Positions 50,476 through 58,852 of a DNA stretch of 64,000 nucleotides are shown one piece after another. Both the position numbers and the translations under genes were made by a program. This DNA comes from Aeromonas encheleia (lineage in GTDB: Bacteria; Pseudomonadota; Gammaproteobacteria; Enterobacterales; Aeromonadaceae). The stretch is from positions 949,001-1,013,000 of the forward strand of contig NZ_LR134376.1 of NCBI RefSeq assembly GCF_900637545.1, given 5' to 3'. The notes below the pieces were generated by a model that was not told the DNA's origin, did no database searches, and saw only the letters and a program-made list of their open reading frames with translations. The stretch's first letter is position 1, and every line of letters starts with the position of its first letter.

Positions 50476-52014
50476 TTATTTCTGTTGCGGGCGCAGGGCC
50501 GGGAACAGGATGACGTCGCGGATGGTGTGGCTGTTGGTGAACAGCATCACCAGACGGTCGATACCAATGCCCTGACCGGCGGTCGGCGGCAGGCCGTGTT
50601 CCAGCGCGGTCACGAAGTCGGCGTCGTAGAACATGGCTTCGTCGTCACCGGCTTCTTTCTGGTTCACCTGATCCTGGAAGCGCTTGGCCTGATCTTCCGC
50701 ATCGTTCAGCTCGGAGAAGCCGTTGGCCAGCTCGCGGCCACCGATGAAGAACTCGAAGCGGTCGGTCACGTCAGGGTTCTGGTCGTTGCGACGGGCCAGC
50801 GGGGAGACGGCGGCCGGGTACTCGGTGATGAAGGTCGGTTGCAGCAGCATGTGTTCGACCGTCTCTTCGAAGATGGCGGTGATCACGTGACCCAGCTCCC
50901 AGCCCTTCATCAGATCGATGTGCAGACGCTTGGCGACGGCCTTGGCGCTCTCCAAGGTGGACAGATCTTCCAGCGTCACGCCCTCGGCGTACTTCAGGAT
51001 GGAGTCCACCATGGTGAGGCGCTGGAACGGCTGACCGAAGTCGATGGTCAGGCCCTCTTCGCCCTCTTTGGCGTAATGGATCTTGGTGTCACCCAGGATG
51101 TCCTGGGCCAGGGTGCGCAGCAGCTCCTCGGTCAGGTCCATCAGATCGATGTAATCGGCGTACGCCATGTAGAACTCGATCATGGTGAACTCGGGGTTGT
51201 GACGCACCGAGATGCCTTCGTTACGGAAGTTGCGGTTGATCTCGTACACGCGCTCGAAACCACCGACCACCAGCCGCTTCAGATAGAGCTCGGGGGCGAT
51301 ACGCAGGTACATGTCGATGTCCAGCGCATTGTGGTGAGTGACGAACGGACGCGCGGAGGCACCACCCGGGATGACCTGCATCATGGGGGTTTCCACTTCC
51401 ATGAAGCGCTTCTCGTTGAAGAACTTGCGGATGCCGGAGACCACCTGGGTGCGGATCATGAAGGTCTTGCGGGACTCTTCGTTGGCGATCAGATCCAGGT
51501 AACGCTGGCGGCAGCGTGCTTCCTGATCGGTCAGGCCCTTGTGCTTCTCGGGCAGCGGACGCAGCGCCTTGGTCAGCAGACGGATGGTGGAGACGTGGAC
51601 GGAGAGCTCGCCGGTGTTGGTGCGGAACAGGGTCCCTTCCACGCCGACGATGTCGCCCAGATCCCACTTCTTGAACTGCTCGTTGTAGAAGCCTTCCGGC
51701 AGATCGTCACGGGTCACGTAGATCTGGATCTTGCCAGCCATGTCCTGCAGGGTCGCGAAGGAAGCCTTACCCATGATCCGGCGGGTCATGATACGACCAG
51801 CAATCTTCACCCGTTTACCCAAGGCCGTCAGCTCGTCGGCGCTCTTGTCGCCAAACTCGGCGTGCAGATCGCCGGACAGGCTGTCACGACGGAAGTCGTT
51901 GGGGAAGGGATTGCCCTGGGCGCGCAGGGCGGCCAGCTTGGAGCGACGCTCGGTCATCTCGTTGTTCAGTTCGAGCTGATTCTCGACTGCCGGAGTGGTG
52001 GTTTGTTCAGACAT
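50476..52014 (-). CDS. lysS: Lysyl-tRNA synthetase, class II
   Basis: A 512-residue cytoplasmic enzyme (E. coli 505). An OB-fold anticodon domain at residues ~60-180 ([18 protein letters not shown]) is followed by the class II core: motif 1 near [14 protein letters not shown] (~208), motif 2 [20 protein letters not shown] (~262), and motif 3 [13 protein letters not shown] (~484). GCAGGAATCACC precedes the ATG. It lies directly downstream of prfB, as in E. coli. Confidence 0.97.
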   Translation of the reverse strand: MSEQTTTPAVENQLELNNEMTERRSKLAALRAQGNPFPNDFRRDSLSGDLHAEFGDKSADELTALGKRVKIAGRIMTRRIMGKASFATLQDMAGKIQIYVTRDDLPEGFYNEQFKKWDLGDIVGVEGTLFRTNTGELSVHVSTIRLLTKALRPLPEKHKGLTDQEARCRQRYLDLIANEESRKTFMIRTQVVSGIRKFFNEKRFMEVETPMMQVIPGGASARPFVTHHNALDIDMYLRIAPELYLKRLVVGGFERVYEINRNFRNEGISVRHNPEFTMIEFYMAYADYIDLMDLTEELLRTLAQDILGDTKIHYAKEGEEGLTIDFGQPFQRLTMVDSILKYAEGVTLEDLSTLESAKAVAKRLHIDLMKGWELGHVITAIFEETVEHMLLQPTFITEYPAAVSPLARRNDQNPDVTDRFEFFIGGRELANGFSELNDAEDQAKRFQDQVNQKEAGDDEAMFYDADFVTALEHGLPPTAGQGIGIDRLVMLFTNSHTIRDVILFPALRPQQK

Positions 52015-52034
52015 GGTGATTCCTGCTGCTCTGT

Positions 52035-53133
52035 TTACAGGCCTGATTTCAGGCTGGCTTCGATAAACTTGTCCAAGTCGCCGTCGAGTACCGATTGGGT
52101 ATTACGGGTCTCGACGCCGGTGCGCAGATCCTTGATACGGGCATCATCGAGCACGTAAGAGCGGATCTGACTGCCCCAGCCGATATCGGACTTGGTCTCT
52201 TCGAGGGCTTGCTTCTCAGCGTTCTGCTTCTGAATTTCCAGCTCGTAGAGCTTGGCCTTCAGCTGCTTCATACACTGATCTTTGTTCTTGTGCTGGGAAC
52301 GGTCGTTCTGGCACTGCACCACCACCCCGGTCGGGATGTGGGTGATACGCACCGCGGACTCGGTCCGGTTGACGTGCTGACCACCGGCGCCGGAGGCACG
52401 GTAGACGTCGATGCGCAGATCGGCCGGGTTGATGTCGATCTCGATGTCGTCGTCGATCTCGGGGTAGACGAACACCGAGCAGAACGAGGTATGACGACGG
52501 CCACCCGAGTCAAACGGTGATTTACGGACCAGGCGGTGCACGCCGGTCTCGGTGCGCAGCCAGCCGAACGCATACTCGCCGGTGAACTTGACGGTGGCGG
52601 ACTTGATACCGGCCACGTCGCCGTCAGACAGCTCGATCAGCTCCGGCTTGTAGCCGTGGGCATCGCCCCAGCGCAGGTACATGCGCAGCACCATGTTGGC
52701 CCAGTCCTGGGCCTCGGTGCCACCGGAACCGGACTGGATGTCGATGTAGCAGTCGGAGCCGTCGTGCTGGCCGGAGAACATGCGGCGGAACTCGAGATCC
52801 ACCAGCTTGGCTTCCAGCTGATCGGCTTCGGCCACGGCTTCGTTGAAGGTCTCTTCGTCCTCACCTTCGACCGCCAGGCTGACCAGCATCTCGACGTCCT
52901 CAGCACCTTGTGTCAAGACGTCTATGGTGTTGACCACGTTGTCCAGCGACACGCGCTCTTTGCCCAGCGCCTGTGCGCGCTCTGGCTCATTCCAGACATC
53001 CGGCTGTTCCAGCTCGGCATTGACCTCTTCTAGACGCTCTTTCTTGGCGTCATAGTCAAAGGTACCCCCTAAGCAGCTCGGTCCTCTCAGACAGCTCCTT
53101 AAGCTTGTTTAATACAGGATTGACTTCAAACAT
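52035..53133 (-). CDS. prfB: Peptide chain release factor 2, with programmed +1 frameshift
   Basis: Frame 0 runs from the ATG at 53133 through 25 codons to an in-frame TGA at 53058-53056. The site reads AGGGGGTACCTTTGAC: a Shine-Dalgarno-like AGGGGG, then CTT-TGA-C, the conserved RF2 autoregulatory slip. Shifting +1 gives a GAC codon and 340 more residues, total 365 as in E. coli. It contains the stop-codon reading motif SPF (in [12 protein letters not shown]) and the catalytic GGQ (in [14 protein letters not shown]). RF2 releases peptides at UAA and UGA. Confidence 0.97.
53050..53080 (-). promoter_or_regulatory. prfB: prfB recoding site
   Basis: On the minus strand AGGGGG precedes TAC-CTT-TGA-C by three bases. 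Low RF2 makes the ribosome pause at TGA and shift +1 on CTT-T, which restores RF2 synthesis. This is a known, conserved autoregulatory element. Confidence 0.95.
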
Positions 53134-53384
53134 CGTGAAAACTCTCGGGGTCGATGTGATTTAAAAACGGGATATTCTAGCCAATTGCGGAAGGAATAGA
53201 CAGGGTTGGCTGCCCCTGACCGGCTTTGGAGGCCGATTTCCGCGCTCATTTGCTCCGCATCAGCGGAAAATATCGCCTGTTACCACATTCTCAGCTTCAG
53301 TTTCGACCGGATTGGCCGCTAACAATACATGGTGCTATGCGCCGTCCTGGTAATCCTGTTCCTGACTCACAAGAAGAAAACACG

Positions 53385-55256
53385 ATGAAAAACCTATCAC
53401 TCAAGCAGAAGATACTGTTGTCTGTGGTGATCGCCCTGTCGCTGGTGATCCTGCTGCTCTCCTGGCAGAGCTATACCAGTCAGAAGTCACTGCTGCTGCA
53501 AGGCAGTCAGGAGCAGGTACAACGGCTCGGCAGCCAGCAGGCCGAGCGGATCAGCGACTGGCTCTCCGCCCGTCGCGATGTCATCCAGGCGCTGGGCAAC
53601 AAGGCCAGCCCCGAGCCCCTCAACGCGCTGCAACAGGCGCAGGTCTCCGGCCGCTTCCAGCTCACCTATTTCGGTGAGGGCAGTGGCAAGATGAACGACT
53701 CGGATCCCTCCATCAACCGTGACGGTTACGATCCCCGCTCCCGCGGCTGGTATCAGGAGGCCATGGGCAAGGGCGGCATGATAGTGACCAAGCCCTATCT
53801 GGACGTGGCCTACAACATCATGGTGGTGACCCTGGCCCAGCCGGCGCAGGGCGGGGTGGTCGGCGGCGATCTCTCCATCGCCTCCCTGGTGGAAGACGTC
53901 ACCAAGATGAAGCTGCCCGCCGACGGCATCGCCATCATGATGCACAAGGACGGCACCGTCATCGCGTACAAGGACGCGGCCAAGGCGATGAAGCCGGCCA
54001 CCGAGATCGACAACGATCTCTCCAACGCCCTGATCGAGCAGAGCAAGAGCAGCGCCAGCCTGGTGCCCGCCTATTTTGACAACGAGGGCCGCGACAAGCT
54101 GCTGTGGGCCATGGATATCCCGGACACCGACTGGGAGTTGGTGCTGGTGCTGGACAAGGCCACCCTGGAGGCGCCGCTCTCCTCCCTGCTGATGACCCAG
54201 CTCGGCCTGGCCCTGCTGGTGCTGGTGGGTAGCATCCTCGCCATCTCCTGGCTGGTCAGCCTGCTGCTGGGCCCGCTCGGCAAGGTCTCCCAGGCCCTGG
54301 CCCGCATCGCCGACGGTAACGGCGATCTGACCCAGCGCATCAAGATCGACGCCAACGACGAGGTGGGCCAGCTGGCCAACAGCTTCAACCGCTTCGTCGG
54401 CAGCCAGCATCAGCTGATCGGCAACATCCGCCAGCTCGCCAACGAGCTGAACGCGGATGCCGAGCGCAGCCTGGTGACCAACCAGGCCGCGGTGGAAGAG
54501 CTGCAGCGTCAACAGCAGGAGGTGACCATGGTCGCCACCGCGGTGACCGAGATGGCGAGCGCCACCATGGAGATCGCCGGCAACGCCGAGAACACCGCCG
54601 CCGCCGCCCAGCAATCCGCCCAGAGCAGCGAGCAGGGCAAGATGTTGGTCAACCAGACCCGTCAGTCCATCAACAGCCTGGCCGAGGAGGTGGGGCAGGC
54701 GACCGGGGTGATCGGCGAGCTGAGCCGCCATGCCCAGGCCATCTCCGGCATCCTCTCCACCATCCAGGGCATCGCCGAGCAGACCAACCTGCTGGCGCTG
54801 AACGCGGCCATCGAGGCGGCCCGTGCCGGCGAGCAGGGCCGTGGCTTCGCCGTGGTGGCGGACGAGGTGCGGGTGCTGTCGCGCCGCACCCAGGACTCCA
54901 CCCAGGAGATCCAGTCGACCATAGAGACGCTGCAGCAGACCACGGCCCGTGCGGTCAGCCTGATGCAGACCAGCCAGGGGCTGGCGGACAACAGCGTGAA
55001 GGACGCCGATGCCGCCGCCGCCGCGCTGGAGGAGATCACCCAGGCGGTCTCGCTCATCTCCGACATGGCGGGTCAGATCGCCACCGCCGCCGAGGAGCAG
55101 ACCCAGGTGACCGGCGAGATCACCCAGAACACCACCGCCATCAAGGACGTGAGTGACGAGATCACCGCCGCCGCCATGCGGGATCTGGATCAGGCGCAGG
55201 GCCTCAAGGGCCGTGCCACCAACCTGAACCAGCAGGTCTCGACCTTCATCCTCTAA
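53385..55256 (+). CDS. Methyl-accepting chemotaxis protein with dCACHE-type sensor
   Basis: A 623-residue chemoreceptor. Membrane segments at residues 10-27 and about 268-292 enclose a periplasmic dCACHE-like domain ([20 protein letters not shown] near 120, [13 protein letters not shown] near 155). Then come a HAMP domain ([15 protein letters not shown] near 305) and a long signalling coiled coil with the hairpin tip [20 protein letters not shown] near 463. Ligand unknown; small amino or organic acids are common for this sensor type. The start at 53385 has AAGAAGAAAA upstream. No CheR/CheB pentapeptide ends the protein. Monocistronic. Confidence 0.93.
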   Translation: MKNLSLKQKILLSVVIALSLVILLLSWQSYTSQKSLLLQGSQEQVQRLGSQQAERISDWLSARRDVIQALGNKASPEPLNALQQAQVSGRFQLTYFGEGSGKMNDSDPSINRDGYDPRSRGWYQEAMGKGGMIVTKPYLDVAYNIMVVTLAQPAQGGVVGGDLSIASLVEDVTKMKLPADGIAIMMHKDGTVIAYKDAAKAMKPATEIDNDLSNALIEQSKSSASLVPAYFDNEGRDKLLWAMDIPDTDWELVLVLDKATLEAPLSSLLMTQLGLALLVLVGSILAISWLVSLLLGPLGKVSQALARIADGNGDLTQRIKIDANDEVGQLANSFNRFVGSQHQLIGNIRQLANELNADAERSLVTNQAAVEELQRQQQEVTMVATAVTEMASATMEIAGNAENTAAAAQQSAQSSEQGKMLVNQTRQSINSLAEEVGQATGVIGELSRHAQAISGILSTIQGIAEQTNLLALNAAIEAARAGEQGRGFAVVADEVRVLSRRTQDSTQEIQSTIETLQQTTARAVSLMQTSQGLADNSVKDADAAAAALEEITQAVSLISDMAGQIATAAEEQTQVTGEITQNTTAIKDVSDEITAAAMRDLDQAQGLKGRATNLNQQVSTFIL

Positions 55257-55296
55257 GGGAGGTTCAGGGTGCGGAGCAACTCCGGCGCCTCATGTA

Positions 55297-55327
55297 AAAA
55301 GCCCCGCACTCTGGTGCGGGGCTTTTT
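55297..55327 (+). terminator. Terminator after the chemoreceptor gene
   Basis: AAAAAGCCCCGCAC-TCTG-GTGCGGGGCTTTTT, 40 bases after the stop. Confidence 0.92.
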
Positions 55328-55458
55328 GTTGTCCGTCATCCAGCCAATGCCTTGATGGGATGCGCCCTGGTTGTTGCTGACGGGGCTGCGCCGCTTGCTT
55401 GCCCTCATGCTGTACCCGCTCGGCCGCTATAGGGCCGCGCCGGCGGGAGCCAGCAAGC

Positions 55459-55486
55459 AAAGAGCCCACCAAAAGGTGGGCTCTGT
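55459..55486 (-). terminator. Terminator after gltS
   Basis: AGAGCCCACC-AAAA-GGTGGGCTCT; on the minus strand it is followed by TTGCTTGC. It lies just past the gltS stop. Confidence 0.75.
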
Positions 55487-55510
55487 TCATATCGGGTTTA
55501 GCGCGGCGCG

Positions 55511-56710
55511 TTACAGGAAGGGCAGCGCCAGGAACAGCTTGATCACCATGGCATTGATGATGTCGATGAAGAAGGCGCCGACCATGGGCACCACCAGGAA
55601 CGCCATGTGGGACGGACCGAAGCGCTGGGTGATGGCCTGCATGTTGGCAATCGCCGTCGGGGTGGCACCGAGGCCGAAGCCGCAGTGACCCGCCGCCAGT
55701 ACGGCCGCGTCGTAGTTGCTGCCCATGACCCTGAAGGTGACGAAGACGGCGTAGAGCGCCATCGCCACGGTCTGGACGGCCAGCAGGACGAAGATCGGCA
55801 GCGCCAGGCTGGCCAGATCCCACAGCTTCAGGCTCATCAGCGCCATCGCCAGGAACAGCGACAGGCTGACGTTGCCGAGCAAGGAGACTTCCCGATCGCT
55901 CACCTCGTGCCATTTCAGCAGGGAGAGCAGGTTGCGCAGCAAGACGCCGGTGAACAGCACGCAGACGAAGACCGGCAGCTCGAGGGCACCGCCCTTGAGG
56001 TAGAGGGAGATCAACTCGCCCCCCTTCAGGCAGATGGCGATCAGCGTCACCGTCTCGATCAGGCTGTAGGTGGTGATTGGGCGCTCTATTTCGGGCATCT
56101 CGAAGCCCTGGGGGGCTTCGTCCCTGTTGTGCTCCTCACCGGGCACCTGCACCTTCTTCACCAGGTAGCGGGCGACCGGGCCGCCGATCAGGCCACCCAG
56201 CACCAGACCGAAGGTGGCGCAGGCCATGGCGAGTTCGGTCGCCGATTGCAGACCGTACTTCTCGCTGAAGATGGCGCCCCAGGCCGCCCCGGTGCCGTGG
56301 CCACCGGAGAGGGTGATGGAACCGGCCAGCAGCCCCATCAGCGGATCCAGGCCGAGCAGGGTGGCCAGGCCAATCCCCAGGATGTTCTGCATCATCAGCA
56401 GGCCGGTCACCACCAGCAGGAAGGTGAACACCGCCTTGCCGCCCCGCTTGAGGTTGGCGAGATCGGCGGAGAGGCCGATGGAGGCGAAGAAGGCCAGCAT
56501 CAGCGGGGTCTGGAATGCGGTATCGAAGCGCAGTTCCACGTCCATGCTGGCGCGCAACAGCACCAGCACCAGGGCGACGACCAGGCCACCGGCCACCGGT
56601 TTGGGGATGCTGAAGGTACGTAGCACGCCGATCCGGTTGACCAGCGAGCGGCCGAGCAGCAGCACCAGAGTGGCTGCGACCAGGGTGGCATAAGGATCAA
56701 GTTGTATCAT
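55511..56710 (-). CDS. gltS: Sodium/glutamate symporter
   Basis: A 399-residue inner-membrane transporter (E. coli GltS 401) with about ten membrane segments. Conserved features are the paired re-entrant loops: SITLSGGHGTGAAWG near residue 131 and LAAGHCGFGLGATPTAIANM near 344. The cytoplasmic loop EEHNRDEAPQGFEMPEIERP separates the halves. GGAG precedes the ATG. A CRP-like site lies 254 bases upstream. Confidence 0.95.
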   Translation of the reverse strand: MIQLDPYATLVAATLVLLLGRSLVNRIGVLRTFSIPKPVAGGLVVALVLVLLRASMDVELRFDTAFQTPLMLAFFASIGLSADLANLKRGGKAVFTFLLVVTGLLMMQNILGIGLATLLGLDPLMGLLAGSITLSGGHGTGAAWGAIFSEKYGLQSATELAMACATFGLVLGGLIGGPVARYLVKKVQVPGEEHNRDEAPQGFEMPEIERPITTYSLIETVTLIAICLKGGELISLYLKGGALELPVFVCVLFTGVLLRNLLSLLKWHEVSDREVSLLGNVSLSLFLAMALMSLKLWDLASLALPIFVLLAVQTVAMALYAVFVTFRVMGSNYDAAVLAAGHCGFGLGATPTAIANMQAITQRFGPSHMAFLVVPMVGAFFIDIINAMVIKLFLALPFL

Positions 56711-57216
56711 TCGGTACTCCCATGTTGATTGGCTGTGTCTTCGCTGATGAAGACGCACAGATTCAGCCGGGATGAAAAACAGTGTGGCTAAGACGCCAAT
56801 TTCAGGAGGGGCGACAGGCCCCCACCCCATGTGGATATGGGGTTTATACGAGCCTGATTCCATCAGGCATCCAGAGGTGATTTAATCAAAATCCGCCGGA
56901 TAGTAGCAAAAAATACCAACTCCATCCATATTTGTCAGATTAATGGTTGTTTTTTAACATTGTTGTGATATTTATCACTTTTTAAGAAAGCCGGATCCGG
57001 CCCTAAAAAACCTGCCGGCGACGCTCCTTTTTGGGCGTCGACTTTGATGCTCAGACGGCTTCGAAGCCCTCGACAAATGGGCGATGACGAGGCCGCTTGC
57101 TCACCGGCTCATTCGCCGGTTGCCGGCTCATAGCGAGGCGAGCGACATGATGCGAAACGGCCGCGTTGCCGGCGGGTGGCGACTCGCAGCTTTCCCGTCT
57201 GGGAGAGGAATAGGAA
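56711..57216. promoter_or_regulatory. Divergent region between gltS and ansA
   Basis: A 506-base interval up to the micro-ORF. It holds a CRP-like palindrome (56964-56979), a hairpin GACGC-N10-GCGTC near 57020, and from about 57108 degraded copies of the ansA leader: 57117-57145 and 57249-57277 match at roughly 22 of 29 bases. No full gene was seen. Confidence 0.6.
56964..56979. promoter_or_regulatory. CRP-like site between gltS and ansA
   Basis: TGTGA-TATTTA-TCACT matches the CRP consensus TGTGA-N6-TCACA at nine of ten positions. It lies 300 bases before ansA and 254 before gltS, so it could serve either. Its distance from both starts is longer than usual. Confidence 0.6.
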
Positions 57217-57282
57217 GTGAAGAAATCGGGTGATCCCTATATGATTTGCCGGTTTCCAGCCCATAGAGAGGAGAGGGTGTGA
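57217..57282 (+). other. Micro-ORF echoing the ansA start
   Basis: GTG-AAG-AAA-TCG begins a 21-residue frame (VKKSGDPYM...) whose opening copies that of ansA (GTG-AAG-AAG-TCT, MKKSIYI). A purine-rich GAGAGGAATAGGAA precedes it, as GAGAGGAGAGG precedes ansA. The TGA (57280-57282) overlaps the ansA GTG as GTGTGA. Period 62 bases. The match is short, so this echo is weaker than the others. Confidence 0.5.
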
Positions 57283-58286
57283 AGAAGTCTATCTACATCG
57301 CCTACACAGGCGGCACCATAGGGATGCAGCGTTCCGACCACGGTTATGTGCCGATGGCGGGCTTTATGGAAGACTGTCTGGCACGGATGCCCGAGTTTCA
57401 TCGAGCCGAGATGCCCGATTACCACATTCATGAATATGCTCCCCTCATCGACTCCTCCGACATGACCCCGGCGGACTGGCAGCGCATCGCCGAGGACATT
57501 CGTGACAACTACGAGAAATACGACGGCTTCGTGATCCTGCACGGCACCGACACCATGTCGTTCACCGCCTCGGCGCTCTCCTTCATGCTGGAAGATCTGC
57601 ACAAGCCGGTCATCATCACCGGCTCCCAGATCCCGCTCGCCGAGCTGCGCTCGGACGGCCAGCAGAATCTGCTCAATGCGCTCTATATCGCCGCCAACTA
57701 CCCGATCCACGAGGTGACGCTGTTCTTCAACAACCAGCTCTATCGTGGCAACCGCAGCAAGAAGGTGCATGCGGACGGCTTCCACGCCTTCGACTCGCCG
57801 AACTACCCGCCACTGCTCAACGCCGGCATCGCCATCGCGCTGGAGGCGGGGGAGCTGGGGGGGCCGTCCGAGCGTGCCCTGGTGCTGCACGACATCACCC
57901 CCCAGCCCATCGGCGTGGTGACGCTCTATCCCGGCATCTCCAGCGAGGTGATCGCCAACATCTTGCAGCAGCCGGTGCGAGCGCTGATCCTGCTCTCCTT
58001 CGGGGTGGGCAATGCGCCGCAGAATCCGGCCATGCTGGCGCTCTTGTCCGAGGCCTCGGCCCGCGGCGTCATCATCGTCAACCTGAGCCAGTGCCTGCAC
58101 GGCAAGGTCAACATGGGCGGCTATGCCACCGGCAACGCGCTCTCCCGGGCTGGGGTCATCTCGGGTTTCGACATGACCGCCGAGGCGGCGCTGACCAAGC
58201 TGCACTTCCTGCTGAGCCAGGACTTGCCGGCGCCGCGCATCCGCGAGCTGATGCAGCAATCTCTGCGCGGCGAGCTGACGCCCTGA
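57279..58286 (+). CDS. ansA: L-asparaginase I, cytoplasmic type
   Basis: A 335-residue enzyme (E. coli AnsA 338) hydrolysing asparagine to aspartate and ammonia. The first nucleophile motif AYTGGTIGMQ lies near residue 9, the second VILHGTDTMSFTASALSF near 87, and GSQIPLAELRSDGQQNL near 115. No signal peptide, so it is cytoplasmic (type I). The start is GTG 57279 with GAGGAGAGG upstream. The start region is echoed upstream. Monocistronic. Confidence 0.94.
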   Translation: MKKSIYIAYTGGTIGMQRSDHGYVPMAGFMEDCLARMPEFHRAEMPDYHIHEYAPLIDSSDMTPADWQRIAEDIRDNYEKYDGFVILHGTDTMSFTASALSFMLEDLHKPVIITGSQIPLAELRSDGQQNLLNALYIAANYPIHEVTLFFNNQLYRGNRSKKVHADGFHAFDSPNYPPLLNAGIAIALEAGELGGPSERALVLHDITPQPIGVVTLYPGISSEVIANILQQPVRALILLSFGVGNAPQNPAMLALLSEASARGVIIVNLSQCLHGKVNMGGYATGNALSRAGVISGFDMTAEAALTKLHFLLSQDLPAPRIRELMQQSLRGELTP

Positions 58287-58291
58287 GACGT

Positions 58292-58326
58292 TCCCTCACC
58301 CTAGCCCTCTCCCAGAGTGAGAGAGG
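58292..58326. repeat. CCCTCACCCTAGCCCTCTCCC-type intergenic motif
   Basis: TCCCTCACCCTAGCCCTCTC followed by a purine-rich partial complement (GTGAGAGAGG) just after ansA. It resembles a widely dispersed intergenic repeat motif of gammaproteobacteria; copy number here cannot be judged from one window. Confidence 0.45.
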
Positions 58327-58329
58327 AAA

Positions 58330-58365
58330 AAAAGAGGGGAGCCGCAGTGGCTCCCCTCTTTTTTC
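58330..58365. terminator. Bidirectional terminator between ansA and yeaC
   Basis: AAAGAGGGGAGCC-GCAGT-GGCTCCCCTCTTTTTT between convergent genes, with A-run and T-run on the two sides. Confidence 0.9.
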
Positions 58366-58392
58366 ATGACCTGACGAGGCCTGTCTCGGCGC

Positions 58393-58671
58393 TCAATGGC
58401 TGAGGTCGATGCGGACTATCTCTTCCTCGTCACGGTACTGGCGCTTGAGCTCGCTCTTGCTCTTCATGACGATCTCGCCATCGCGGCCTATGTTCATGTG
58501 CTCGGGATTGTCGAGGTGCATCGCCTGCCAGGCCATCACGGCCTGCAGGGAGGTGGCCTTCTGCTCCTCGGTGAGGGGCTGGCCGTCCGGCCACTTGCCG
58601 AGTTCGACCGCGGTCTTGAGCCGCTCGTACACTTCCTTGGGCATCTGCCCTATCACCTGTTGAAATGACAT
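58393..58671 (-). CDS. yeaC: YeaC-family protein (DUF1315)
   Basis: A 92-residue cytoplasmic protein of unknown function: SFQQVIGQMPKEVYERLKTA, WPDGQPLTEEQKATSLQAV, and a charged end LKRQYRDEEEIVRIDLSH, as in E. coli YeaC. The start at 58671 has AAGGAGAGG upstream. It lies between two inverted-repeat structures, downstream of which is the gapB-like gene. Confidence 0.85.
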   Translation of the reverse strand: MSFQQVIGQMPKEVYERLKTAVELGKWPDGQPLTEEQKATSLQAVMAWQAMHLDNPEHMNIGRDGEIVMKSKSELKRQYRDEEEIVRIDLSH

Positions 58672-58712
58672 CCGGCCTCTCCTTGAAAATTGAGCCATAA
58701 ACCCGGGCTTAT

Positions 58713-58851
58713 AACCTGTTCACGATCTTACTGCGAGGCCGTGATCAAGGCTCATGTGCTGCTCGGAATCCTCATGTATTCATATACATTCCGGTTCCTG
58801 CGCTGCTCTTCACCTTGTTGACGACCTCTCGCAACAGATCGTAGACAGGTT
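58713..58851. repeat. 139-base imperfect palindrome (MITE/ERIC-like element)
   Basis: The interval reads nearly the same on both strands. Left end AACCTGTTCACGATCT, right end (complemented) AACCTGTCTACGATCT; then TGCGAG, CGT, CAAGG and a centre with ATGTATTCATATACAT. The arms of about 65 bases pair with small bulges. It carries no ORF. It sits at the 3' end of the gapB-like gene, where it may also act as its terminator. It resembles dispersed intergenic palindromic elements of gammaproteobacteria. Confidence 0.7.
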
Positions 58852-58852
58852 C

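Noticed and set aside
53040-53133. Apparent broken start (in-frame stop) in prfB
   Set aside because: The stop sits in the conserved AGGGGG...CTT-TGA-C recoding site of RF2, so this is programmed frameshifting and not a pseudogene.
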